64,000 nt of DNA, taken from assembly GCF_041146395.1 (NCBI RefSeq), contig NC_091006.1:10608001-10672000 (forward strand). Direction: 5' to 3'. Under the pieces are notes generated by a model that saw only the letters and a program-made list of their open reading frames with translations, was not told the DNA's origin and searched no databases. Source of the DNA: Eulemur rufifrons. Taxonomy: Eukaryota > Chordata > Mammalia > Primates > Lemuridae. Made by a program: the position numbers and the translations under genes. Below are positions 39,134 through 63,285 of this stretch, piece after piece (positions within the stretch are counted from its first letter, which is position 1; each line of letters begins with the position of its first letter).

Positions 39134-42100
39134 TCACACCACTGTGCCGCTCGGGGAGTTGCCTGGTTGGGAGGAGATGCCCTGGGGAAGATGAGAGGGA
39201 GAGACAGGACGGGTTAGAGACCGCCGGGGCTTCCAGCAGTGCCGTGGGGAAGGGGCCAGCCTAGAGTCCCCAAGGCTGCTGCCACCCTGGCCTTGCCCCT
39301 CAGTCCACCCCAGACCCCTCAAGGCCGCTGCTCTGGGCTGGGGAACTCGCATCTCAGCTAGCTTCCCTGACCTGGCAGTCGGCACTCGTACACAATGATC
39401 ACAGTCCTTGGGAGACCCTGACCGGACAGTGGGATGGGGCGGGATTGGGGAGGAGAGGGGGAAACTGGGGTCCCCTTCTGACTTCCGGGGGGATCCTGAG
39501 ATGCTGGGGGAAAGAACTCAGGGGCAGTCCTACCTCTACCACTGACTTGCTGGGTGACCTGGGCCAACTTCCTTCCCCTGTCTGGGCCTCGGTCTCCTCG
39601 TCTGTGAACTAGGGAAATAGAGGGTCTTTCAGGACTCATCCCGACTCCCCCAGTCCCAGCACCCTTGCCTCTGAGGCTCTGACACTGTGCTCTTGAGCTC
39701 TAGGGACTCAGGCCTCTAAGATTCCAACACCAGGGATCTCAGGAACAGAGCTGCAGCCCTCACATCTGGGCACCTGAGCCCAACCCTAAGGGACGGAGAC
39801 ATCTGAGACAAGCTTTGCACTTACAAGGTGCCAGGCCTGTACTGTGCCTACTGTGACCTTCTGAACCTCACAGCCACCCAGGAGGCAGGCACATCCACCC
39901 ACTGCCCATCTTAAAGGCTCTCTGTTGTACGAGGTGAGGACTAGTCGGAGATCAGAGAGGGGTGGTGACTTGCCCTGGGTCACACAGCGGGTGGGAGGAA
40001 CCCAGGCCTCTGATTTCCAGCAGGGAGGGCCTCAGCAGCAGGCTTGGACCCTGAGGGCTTCGAACCCCAGGCTGGAAGCCACGCCCACAGGCTCAACACT
40101 AGAGTTGCTCCCAAGGCTTTGGCCTGAAGTGCTCAAAAAAGCTTCACCGTTTAAAAGCCAGATTTTGCAGAGAATAGATTCTGCTTCAAGTGACAGGCGC
40201 TAAGACGTGGCCCTGCTGGGCCTGTTGGCTGCCCTTCAGATCGCTGGCCGGGGGCCCCACCATGGCAGCTGGCAGCTGTCGCTTACACCCCACCTTCTCT
40301 CTGCTGACTGTGCCCTTACTCTAAGATCTGAGAGGTCCCATTCGGGACGCTAAGATCTCCATGACTTCCCCTCATCCCACAGAGCCACAGGCTGTGACAG
40401 TGACAACGCCCTCTCTCTGCCAATGCCTGCCTCTTCCCACCAAGGGTCCTGCTGGGCCCCGGGCAAGCCGATGTGGGGAACTCACCGCCTTGCCCGGCCG
40501 GGCCCAGGTGCAGATGAGGCCCTCCTGGCAGGCGGTGATGATGCAGTCCTCCAGGAAGAGGAGGACCGTGAGCCGCTCCTGGGCAATCTTCTTGCACACG
40601 AGGGGCTCCAGCAGTGGCACCTCGTGGATGCGCGGGCACAGTGCAGTGCCAAGCACCTTGGTGGGGTCCAGGCGGCTACGGGGGGCCGGGCCGCTGGGCT
40701 TGTCCCCACCGCCACCGCTCCCACTGCTGCCCCGGCTGATGTTGCCCAGGCTGTGGTAGCGCTTGTGCTCCTTCTCGGTCCCCCGGTCCCGCCGCTCCTG
40801 CAGTGTGAGCGTGGCAAAGCGGCCGATGCTGAATGGTGTACCTGGCTCCGTGGCCACACCAGGCCCACCTGCCTTGCCACCGCCTGCCGGGTGTGGGAGG
40901 CTGTTAGAGCGGGACAGTGAGCGGGGCAGGGGGCCTGGGCCAGGCTCGCCGCCCCTCGAGCTGCTGGCAGCTGGCGGCGTGGTGCCAGGCGTGCCAGGGA
41001 GGGTGCGGGTGCGGGCCAGGGGCGGGTGTGGGTGTAGCACGTCTTCAGTGAGGTCCCACAGGCAGAACTGCGTGTCCTGGCCTGCCGAGCCAAAGCGGTA
41101 GGTGATGGAGCCGGCCTTGGGCAGCGGGGAGAGCGGGACACCCCCGCCCGAGCCTGTGCCCGTAGCCTCAGGCTCTTCCTCCTCCTCGCCGCTCCGCTCT
41201 GCGTCACCGTTGGCTGCTGCTGTCGCCTCCTCTGCCCGAGTCGTGTAGGGGTCAAAAGCCACAGCGTTGACCCAAGACTTGTGGCCATGGCCCCGGGCCA
41301 CCACGCGGCCCTCCGTGAAGGACCACACGGTGACCAGGTCATCTTCACCACCTGTCACCACATAGCGGCCATCAGGGCTCCAGCACACACAGAGCAGGCC
41401 CCCAAAGTAGCTCTTCATGAGCCCACGCAGGAGCATGGAGTCGAAGTGGAAGACGCGCAGGCAGCCGTCCTGGCTGACGCAGGCCAGGTGCCGGCCATCG
41501 GGCGAGAAGGCAAACTCGTTGAGGGGGCCCTCACCCACCGCCCACTTGGCCAGTGGGTTGCGGGGCGCCTTGCTCTTGGCAGCATAGACGGAGAAGCCCT
41601 CGCCTTGCTTCAGGAGGCTGTACTGGGGCGGGGCTGAGGCGCAGGGGTGGCTGACGTTGTATAGGTACAGGTGGCCACTAGCATGCGACGCCAGGAACAG
41701 GCTCTCTGACTCAGGCAGCCACTTCAGATACGTCACCTTGGTCTTGTCGATCAGCCGCTGTCAGGAGAGACAGGGTGGGGTTGGGACATGGCAACAAACC
41801 CGGGCAGACCTCCTCTGTATCCCGGCTCCCCCAAGTGGCCTTCAGACAGGGCCCTGTCACACAGCTGGTGCCAAGCCAGGCCCGGGCCCTCCTCGGAGAG
41901 AGGCTCCCAAACTGAGGGAGACGGATACCAGGCCATGGGAACACACGGGAAGGAGAGCTGCTTGCGAGGAGGCCCCAAGGAGCCTTGATGTCCCATCTTA
42001 GGTGAGAGAACAGTCCTGCCTGCCACAGAACTGTCCTCTACCTGTCTGACCCTTCTCCCATCTTCACCATGTCAGGCTTAAGGCAAAAGTTTATTCACGC

Positions 42101-45100
42101 AATGTCAGCTCCTGCAGGAAGGGTCGCTGTCTGTTTGGTTCACTGTCCTATGAAGCAGTACACAGAGGAGGCACCTTAAAGGAATTTTCTGGACAAATGA
42201 ATGAAAACCTCATCCTGCCAGGTGCTTATATCAGAAACCTAGGTGTCTCTGTCCCTCTTTTCCTCACAACTCACATTCAATCCCTCAACAAATCCTGTGG
42301 GTTCGACCTTCAAAATGCACCCAGAACCTGACCTCCTCTCACCACCCCGGTCCACCCACCCCAGGTGCCACCAAGCCTGCAGTGCCCCCTAACAGGCCTC
42401 CAGGCCGCCCCTCCCAGGGCCTGCTTATTCTCTGCAGTTGCCAGAGAGATGCTGTTAAGTATCAGCCAGCACCTGGCCCTGTCCTGCTCTGAACATGGCA
42501 CAGCCTCTCACCCAGGGCTCCCGCGCAGCCCTAACACCCCCGGGCAGCCACTGCCCATCATCAATGAACTCCTCTCCCCAGGATCCAAGCTGCCTCCCAT
42601 TCTCCGGAAAACTCAGCAAATAATCACTTGAATCATTTCTGCCTTCTGTGGGTCAGGTGAGCTCTGGCTGAGAAAGGCAAAGTCTTATCCACGGGCTTCC
42701 AGACTCTGCACGAGCCAGCCCCTCCGTTACGGTGTGCGACTCATCTACCATCCTCTCTCCCTCAATCGCTGCTCTGGCCACCCGGCCTTTCTGCGGCCCT
42801 GCTTCGGGGAGTTTGTACTAGCTGTCCCCTCCATTCAATGGCCCTCCCCAGGTAACTTTTCTCACCTCCTTCAGGTCTTTATTTCCCAATCACCTCCCAG
42901 TGAGGCCTTTCCTGACCAGTCTATCAAACTCACCAAGCACCCGTCAGCCCCTTTCCCTGAGGCATTTTGCCCCACGGGCCATAACACCTGCTGGCATCCA
43001 GTACGTTGAACTCGATGACTGTCTGTGTCCCCAGAGAGACTGAAAGCTCCACAGGAGCAGGGCCTTCTGTCCCTCAGTCCCTGAAATGTGATCTCCCTAG
43101 GGCTAGGAACAGTGCCGGTACAGAACAGATGCTCAATAACTAGTTGCTAATGAATTTTTAATCCATTCATGGTTCTACTCACTTTCTTCAGCCGTTCGCT
43201 TATTCTGAGAATATTTATGGAACACCTCTTCGGGACCAGAGAGAACTAGATACAGGACAAAAGCAGGCCCTGGCGGCGGATAAGGTCGTTCACTGGCATT
43301 TCCTCATGTGCCAGGTTGGCCCAGGACTGAGCAATCTCCATGTATGATTTTGCAGCAGCAGTCTTGTGAGGTAGGGATGAGAATCCCACTTTGCAGAAGA
43401 GGAAAAGTGAGGCTCAGAGAATAGTCACCTTCCCAAAGTCACATGGTGAGTAAATGGTGCACCAGGGTTTCAATCTGAAGCCCACAGAGCCCACGACTTG
43501 AAAAGCAAGGGCATCAGATAAGTCCCAATCAGTTACTAGCCTCAGTTCTCTAATCTGCAAAATGGGCATCACAACTCCTTACCCATTGGTTGAGGAAACA
43601 TCAAGGACTGAGGTGTTCGGCACAGAGCTAATATAGCACAGGGCCTGGGCACAGCAGGCGCAGCTGTCATTACTAGTTGCTGTCACCCCATTCCCCATCT
43701 CTCCTTCATCCTGCCCCTCTGAGGCCTGCGTTGCTCCCCTGGCAGCTGCAGCCTAATGGCAAACAGTGTGTGGGTGGGAAGGGGGAGCAGTTCTGGGCTC
43801 CGGGGGCTGCAATCACCTCCTCATTGAATAGCTTGCTGGTGTCCTTCTTGATGAGATCCAGGTACTGCACCTGGCCAGCCGAGAAGCCCACCAGCAAGGA
43901 GATGGTCTCCGTGGCAGCAGTGAACTGGTTGAAGTCATGGCAGGTGGGCTGGGTGCCCTTGTAGATCCGCTTGTCAATTGGCTTGTTGAGGTCGATGGAC
44001 TTGAGTGGTGAAAGAAAAGGAGTTAATGGCATATACCACTGAGAGGAAGGAAGAGGGTGCTGAGGTTGGGGAAAACCACTAAGAGGAAGCAGAGTCAAAT
44101 CCCCAAGGGAAGTGGGCAGGAGGACAGGTGGGTGGGGAGAGAGGGGACAACCACAGACAGGAAAGGGATCCAAGTCACAGACAAAGTAGGAGAAAAAGAC
44201 TATAAGGGCACCCCCCCCCCCAGACCACAGTACTTCCCCAGAGTTGGACCCTCCAACCCAAACTTCAGGGGCACTCTTGCCCACAGCATCAGGGTTCAGG
44301 TCCTCACGGTCCCTGAGCTCCCCAATTCCTTTCCAGTCCCGTCCCCATAACCTCAGCAACTCCCTTGGGACTTAGTACCAAAATATCCCAAGACCCCAAG
44401 ACCGTGGGGTCACCCAAATCCCCAGGGCTCTAAAGTGCAACATCGCAGGATTCCCCTCACTTTGCAGTCCCTAAACCCCAGGACCCTCATCACCATTCAG
44501 GGACCCGTCAAACCTCATGATCCCCCACATTTTAGGTACACTCATCACTTCTCAGCTCTTAGGATCCCCATTCCTCTGGTGACCACCATAAACTCCAGGG
44601 GGTCTGACCCTTCTGGGACATACATCAGTTTAAAGGCACCCATCACACCTGAGGATTTCCCCTACCAGGGCCTCTCATCCGCTTCAGCAATCCCATCAGC
44701 CTAGAGATTCTCATTTCCCCCAGGACTCTCATTATCTCCAGGTCTCTATTTTTTTCTAGGATCCCATTCAACTCCTGCATCCCCATTACCTCTAAGGCCT
44801 CCATCACTTCCAGAATTCCCCTCATGTCTGGGCTCCCTAAGTCTCAAGACCCCTCCCAACACCTCCACGCTGCAATAATTCTGGGTTCTCCATCACCTCC
44901 AAGCCTGCATCAGCTCAGGATTCCCCATCACCTGCAGAAAGCTTGCCACCCCAGAATCTGAGGGGTACCACATCGTCTCAGAAGCACCATCACATCCAGA
45001 ACACTCTCCATCCCAGAACCCCTACGCATAACGGGGAGGGGGATTCCCCCATCAGCTCCAGGATGCCCAGCGCCCCGGAGGCCTCCCATCACCTTTCGGA

Positions 45101-45697
45101 ATCCTGCATTACCTCCAAGAATCGTGTCCCCCTGGGAAGTCCATCACATCTAGGATGCCTATCTCAGGGCCACATGTGAATTCGGGGACCCTCCTATCAC
45201 TCCTCTGGGACGCCCATCCTCTCCACACCCAAGGCCCCACGATGTAGGCCGCTCACCCGTTGGCTTCCGCGGCGACAGCAGCCCGGGTAGAAATAGAGCT
45301 CCCGGCCCAAGTTGAAGCAGACGCGGTCTCCCCCCGAGCCCAGCCCCGCGGGCGTGGCGGGTGGCTCCCCGGCCCCAGCGCTGTCCGGCTCCCCAAGGCG
45401 CACGAGACTGAGGCGCACGGCGGGCAGCGCGGGCCCGGGCCCAGGGCCTGCGGGCGGTGGGGACGAGGCTGGGCCCGCAGCGCCGGGGCCGGAGGCGGAG
45501 GGAGGGCCGGGCGGGGGCTGCGGCGGCTGGGGCGGCGCCGGGGTCTGGGCAGAAGCAGGACCCGACCTGCGAGCGGCGCCGTCGCCGGGGAGCAGCTTGT
45601 AGAAGCCCTCGCGGGTGCGGAACTGCGACTTGATCTCCGCGCAGTCCCCCATGGCGGCGCCGGGGCCCGAGCCACCCTCTGCGCCGCCCGCCGCCAT
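39134..45697 (-). CDS. DMWD: DMWD, WD40-repeat protein of the DM1 locus, complete
   Basis: WD40 protein conserved with fungal and fly relatives; family literature places it in regulation of the USP12/USP46 deubiquitinases. Exons: 45257-45697, 43817-43999, 40486-41757, 39534-39608 and 39134-39181. All are GT-AG and phase 0 at every junction; 2019 nt, 672 residues (human about 674). The start MAAGGAEGG is chosen by agreement with human; an in-frame ATG at 45823 would add 42 residues. Exon 1 encodes a Pro/Ala-rich region and CFNLGRELYFYPGC. Exons 2-3 encode the WD repeats (YLKWLPESESLFLASHASGH, FAFSPDGRHLACVSQDGCLR, VCWSPDGRYVVTGGEDDLVT, GHGHKSWVNAVAFDPY), interrupted by an acidic and a Ser/Gly-rich insert. 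The protein ends SPSGTVV. The gene lies just upstream of DMPK in the same orientation. Confidence 0.97.
39820..40010. mobile_element. MIR SINE in a DMWD intron
   Basis: Shows 'cttacaaggtgccaggcctg', 'ctcacagccacccaggaggc' and 'gacttgccctgggtcacaca', a reverse MIR core, between DMWD exons 4 and 3. Confidence 0.6.
42640..43150 (+). mobile_element. L2 LINE fragment in a DMWD intron
   Basis: Carries 'actctgcacgagccagcccc', 'ttttctcacctccttcaggt', 'aggcctttcctgaccagtct' and 'gaacagatgctcaataacta', the L2 3' order. It lies between exons 3 and 2 (41758-43816). Confidence 0.65.
43190..43480. mobile_element. MIR SINE in a DMWD intron
   Basis: Contains 'cttgtgaggtagggatgaga', 'cagaagaggaaaagtgaggc' and 'aaagtcacatggtgagtaaa', a MIR core. 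Confidence 0.6.
44400..45180. repeat. Degenerate ~30-bp tandem repeat in DMWD intron 1
   Basis: At least 20 diverged copies of a unit like 'aggattccccatcacctcca' (for example at 44758, 44780, 44887, 44917, 44980 and 45085), filling most of the first intron up to exon 1. It is pyrimidine-rich on the plus strand and shows no coding signal. Confidence 0.65.
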
Positions 45698-46040
45698 CTT
45701 GGGCGCCCCCCGGGCCCCGCCGCTGCCTGACCGCCGCCCGCCGCCAGGCCCCCCGCCGGAAGCCGCGGACCCGCACCGGAAAAGGTGGGGTCGTTGCCCG
45801 GGCGACGCCTCTTCGATTGGCACCCGGGGCGGGAGGCGGGACGAACTCTTGCCGTTGTTCGGGTAGGGGGGGTTCTGGAGCTGTGGGCGGGGCTAGAAAG
45901 TGGGCGCGGCCTTCGCGGCCTCGACCGACTTGTGGTTGGCTGCAGAGGCGGCACCCGCTGGGGAAAGGGACGCAGCCAATGAGAAAGCTCAAGTCCCTAG
46001 CAACCGGGCCCTGGGAACGGTTTGCCTAGCAACGGAAGGA
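45698..46040 (-). promoter_or_regulatory. DMWD promoter with RFX-like motifs
   Basis: CpG-rich. RFX/X-box-like sequences gttgcccgggcgac (45793-45806), cctagcaacc (near 45996) and tttgcctagcaacgg (46021-46035) occur with CCAAT motifs of both orientations (attgg near 45826, ccaat near 45976). The DMWD start codon itself overlaps aagatggcggc, a YY1-type element. The regulatory reading is inference. Confidence 0.5.
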
Positions 46041-46084
46041 CCCGCAAGAAAAAGCCTCAGCCATATTTCAGCCTTACCATGATG

Positions 46085-46450
46085 TCATAGTTGACCCCAG
46101 GTGACCCTAATGTCTCCTTAGACTCCCAATATATACCCTCTGACCTCCTATGTTTCCCACTGACATCTTAAAGTCCCCAACTGACCACAGCATCTCTAAC
46201 CATTCCTCCTCACCCTTGATAATCCGCCAATCCCCCCGAGGACCCCAATGTTTCCACAAAACTCCAAGGACTGCATCTGACCTACAACTGATTAAGGCTA
46301 ACCCCAAACACCCTCCATATTTTCCACCAACCTCCAAGATATATCTCCATGACTTTACTATCTTCAACAACCTCACTCATTCTCCAAAACCTACCTCTGA
46401 TTCCAAAATTTCATTGATCCTCACAATGCCCCCAGTGTCCCAGTGATCCA
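46085..46450. repeat. Degenerate ~28-bp tandem repeat upstream of DMWD
   Basis: Diverged copies of 'gaccccaatgtctcc' (near 46104, 46150, 46240 and 46434) between the DMWD promoter and an L2. It resembles the repeat in DMWD intron 1 in composition. Confidence 0.5.
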
Positions 46451-46539
46451 CTAGTAACCCAAAGTTTTCCCTGACCCCAACAGCCCCCACTGATGGCTGG
46501 TGCTCCACACTTCTGCTGCAGCCACCCTGCCCCCATCGC

Positions 46540-47440
46540 AGAACTCCCTAGACTCACTTACTCAGTGGCCTCCCAGATTTCTCACTGGAATGTCCCAGAG
46601 GCATTTCACACTCAACAAATTCTACAGTGAACTTGACATCGTACTCCAAATCCTGTTCCTCTCCTGTGTCCTGGTCTTAGGGCCAGCCCTGCCATCCACT
46701 TAGTCAACCAGGCCACAGAGCTGGGTGTCTTCCTAGATTTGTATCATTTCTCTTCACCTCACCCCCCACGACCCCACTTCCAGTCCCCAAGTCTTTTGCA
46801 TTCTGCCATTAGAATTCCTCTTTCCCACTTTCATCCTCTCTACAGATCTGGTCCAAACTCCTCTTCTACCCAAGACACCCCCGCCATAAGCCTTGTCTCT
46901 GGTCTCCCAAACTACTGTCTTACCCCTCCTATCCACCTTTCACTTGGCATCTACAGGGGTCTTTCTAAAGTACGAACATGATAAGGGCCCTCACCTGCTC
47001 AAAACCCATCTGTAGCTCCCTAGTGCTCTCAGAGCCAGGTTAAGTCCTGAGTGATCTGGCCCATGCCAACCTCTCTTTTCAATCTCATTTCTCACCACAA
47101 CCACTCACAATATGTGCCACCTAAAATGAGGTTTGGGAGACTACCCCAACAGATCACACTCTCTCTTGCCCTTGGGTCTTTGCACATGCTCTTCCCTATG
47201 CTTGGAATGCCCTTCCCATTCTTTTGTTGACACTTTAAGAGTTGGCTCAGGAGTTCTGTTAGTCCTTTAGGCTCCCCCATCTGGGTTGTCATTGTCTGGG
47301 GGAGAGTCTGTCTTCCCTATGGCCTACGAGCCCTGGGAAGGCAGGGCAGGGGCTGCTTGGACAACTCTGTGTCCCCAGCACAGGGCTGGGCTGCTAGTAG
47401 GTACTTCAATAATTGTTCAATGGATCGATGAATGAATAAG
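46540..47440 (+). mobile_element. L2 LINE, 3' portion
   Basis: Long L2 match in order: 'gtctttgcacatgctcttcc', 'atgcttggaatgcccttccc', 'gtgtccccagcacaggg' and 'gtaggtacttcaataattgt'. It fills the DMWD to RSPH6A intergenic gap. Confidence 0.75.
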
Positions 47441-47576
47441 TGAAACAGGTGGGAGAGACCCTGCCAGGCAACATCTGTGCCCCCCACAGGGACCAACAGC
47501 CCTGGATTGGAGTCCATGTCAAAAAAATGTGACAAACAAGTGAATAAATGACTCGGCCATAACGCCATGGGGAAGT

Positions 47577-47582
47577 TTTATT
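47577..47582 (-). terminator. RSPH6A poly(A) signal AATAAA
   Basis: Minus-strand AATAAA about 135 nt after the RSPH6A stop, followed by a T/GT-rich stretch (cacttgtttgtcac). The 3' UTR is short. Confidence 0.85.
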
Positions 47583-47717
47583 TGGAGCAGTTGCCTTCCT
47601 CTTCTACTCCTGCCCTCCAGGGGCAGGAAGCAAACCAACAATGAAAATATAATCCATACGAACTGTGTATAAGGGACAGGCAGCTATCGACCTGCTTGCA
47701 GGGAGTGGCCAGAGGCC

Positions 47718-58285
<10,568 letters not shown>

Positions 58286-58560
58286 GGTTCGAAAGGGGGC
58301 GCAGACTTCTGGCAGGAAGGCTTGCAGACAGGCACACGCCTGGCAGCCGCAGCACTAGCGTCGCCGGTTTCTAAGGACTGCGGAGGAGCGGGCCGTTACC
58401 AGGGGCGGCGCACGGGGACCCAGGACCCGGGCGGAAGGGGGGGCGGGGGTCGTCTCTGCGCAGGCGCAGCCCCGCGCCCGGGGGCTTGCAGCCGGCTCCC
58501 GGGCGCGCTCTCGGCAGATCCCGCGCGGCCCACAGCGGAAGCGGTGGCAGAGACGACACG
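58286..58560 (-). promoter_or_regulatory. RSPH6A promoter, CpG-rich, between RSPH6A and the SYMPK 3' end
   Basis: Only about 300 bp separate the RSPH6A ATG from the SYMPK poly(A) signal. The interval is CpG-rich, without a TATA box, and carries the NRF1-like 13-mer tgcgcaggcgcag (58457-58469), also present in the SIX5 promoter. Confidence 0.5.
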
Positions 58561-58587
58561 GCTCTCACAACCTAGACCCACCATCTC

Positions 58588-58593
58588 TTTAAT
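58588..58593 (-). terminator. SYMPK poly(A) signal ATTAAA
   Basis: Minus-strand ATTAAA about 95 nt after the SYMPK stop, followed by the GU-rich stretch ggtgggtctaggttgtgag. An A-run directly precedes it. Confidence 0.8.
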
Positions 58594-58685
58594 TTTTTTT
58601 TTTAAGGCAAAGCATCCGCTGGTCAAGCCCCACCGCATCCCCCACCTGCAGCTCCCACCCGACTCCCCTTCCCCGCTAAGCCCCG

Positions 58686-61622
<2,937 letters not shown>

Positions 61623-61911
61623 CTAGGGACGTGTGGAGGATACAGGGACACAGTCAGTAGAGTAACAGGGAGGGAGGGACAAGAGGATGGGGCCAAGGCA
61701 TACAATGAGCCCCCAGCTCAACACCCAGTGCCAGAAGGACCCAGGGGGCGGGCACAACACGAGCACCTACGAGGGCAGGCCTTGGGGCCTCTTCCCTGAG
61801 TGGGTGGCAGTGCCCCAAGTCATTGTGCTAACGGGGAGACCCCAGGAGCTGCTTCTGAAGCCCTTCTTCCCCAAACACCACTTGCCATGTGAGTCTGTCA
61901 ACCAGGAAGTC

Positions 61912-61917
61912 TTTATT
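61912..61917 (-). terminator. Candidate intronic poly(A) signal AATAAA in SYMPK
   Basis: The minus strand reads agctcaataaagacttcctg, followed about 50 nt later by ggcaagtggtgtttgggg, a GU-rich element. It lies about 850 nt upstream (in transcription) of the exon at 61060. Confidence 0.4.
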
Positions 61918-62229
61918 GAGCTAGAAGAGAGGCCCCCCAATCCCTGAGAGGCTAAAGGAGAACAGGGCTGGGGGCTCAAACGGGGAGGATGGCAGCGTTA
62001 CAGGTGGACAGGCAGGAAGGAGGCTGAGTGGGCAGAGACAGTGCAGGAGGCAAGGCCCTGTCAGAGATCGAGGCAGCACCCCCACTGTGTCCCCCATGGC
62101 CAGGCCATCCCTGGGTCCTGTCTGCTCTATTCCCTAAAGGCCTCTGGCATCGACCCCTACCCCAGTCTCCCCCTGGGCCTCCCACCCAGCCTCTCACCCA
62201 TTCTCTCTCCATACAGCAGCCTGAGGGGG

Positions 62230-62730
62230 TCTCTGGAAAGCTCTAACCTGACTCCTTCCCTCCCAGAGGCTCTCAAGAGATCAAGGCCAAACTCTATGGC
62301 TGAGACCCCCTGCGGGTGGGCCCTGGGCATAGTTTCCTCAATGGTGACGGCCTGACTTCCTCTCCTGACCAGGCCTCCCCGCTCAACCCTAAGGCCCAGC
62401 CCGGCTCAGCTCTTCGGTTCCAGAACCAGGCCGGCTAGTGCACCCCTCGCCTCTGCAACCTTTCGCTGCTGGCGTCTCCCCCACCGCTACCTCGCTCCCA
62501 GCTCATCTTTGCCTGGTCTCAGCTCGGGTGTTCTCTCCTTCAGGAAGCCCTCCCGGTGACCCAGCCCGGGCTGCCCTGCCCTGCCCTGAGTCATTACTGT
62601 GCAAGGACAGCTGGTCTCCCGCCCTGGACTGTGAGCCCCGGGAGGACAGGGCTGAGGCCGTCCCTGCTGTGTCCCCAGCACCACCCAGGATATGGCTGAG
62701 AAGAGGTGCTCAGGGAGTTTCCTTAATTGC
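62230..62730 (+). mobile_element. L2 LINE, 3' portion
   Basis: Contains 'tccttcaggaagccctccc', 'ggactgtgagccccgggagg', 'ctgtgtccccagcaccaccc' and 'aggtgctcagggagtttcct', a diverged L2 3' end. Confidence 0.6.
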
Positions 62731-63088
62731 TGGGACAGATCCCTGAGGGTGGGTCTAGTTACAGAAGAGCTGGCCAGAGACAGGGGGTGGTTTATGGGCA
62801 GAGCAAGAGCTGGGAACGACTGCTCACACTCTCAGGCCCCGGGGAGTCCAACCGTGCACAGAAAAGGGAAGGACTGTTTGACCTGGAGCATCACAGGGCT
62901 GCTCGTGCCGCCAGGAAGACCACTGGTGCCCAGGCAGGAGAGAAACGTGCTCTGGGAACTGGCTGGACTGGGAGGTGGGGACAGCTGGAGGGGAGACCAC
63001 GTGGAAGGCTGCCAAGAGCCCTGCAGGAATGCAAGCTGTGTGCGTCCCGGGGGTGCCAGAAGAAAACGGGGGTCAACAAGGTAGGCCC

Positions 63089-63285
63089 GGCTGGGCACGG
63101 TGGCTCATGCCTGTAATCCTAGCACTCTGGGAGGCTGAGGCGGGAGGATCACTCGAGGTCAGGAGTTCGAGACCACCCTGAGCAAGAGCGAGACCCCATC
63201 TCTACTAAAAAAATAGAAAGAAATGATCTGAACAGTTAAAAGTATATATATTATAAAAATTTAATATTTTTAAATAAAAAAATAA
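63089..63285 (+). mobile_element. 3'-truncated strepsirrhine-type Alu with A/T-rich tail
   Basis: Left monomer and linker only (ggctgggcacggtggctcat ... gaaagaaatgatctgaacag), ending in an A/T-rich tail. It is flanked by the direct repeat aaggtaggccc (63078-63088 and 63286-63296), so the short form is how it was inserted. Confidence 0.88.

Noticed and set aside
40423..40920. 165-codon plus-strand open frame
   Set aside because: Antisense shadow of DMWD exon 3.
44213..44222. Homopolymer runs (10 C here; others near 18279 and 50851)
   Set aside because: Ordinary mononucleotide runs, prone to sequencing error; nothing further follows from them.
45698..45823. 42-residue N-terminal extension of DMWD from an in-frame ATG at 45823
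   Set aside because: Human DMWD starts at MAAGG, and the extension lies in the presumed promoter/5' UTR. Not excluded by sequence alone.
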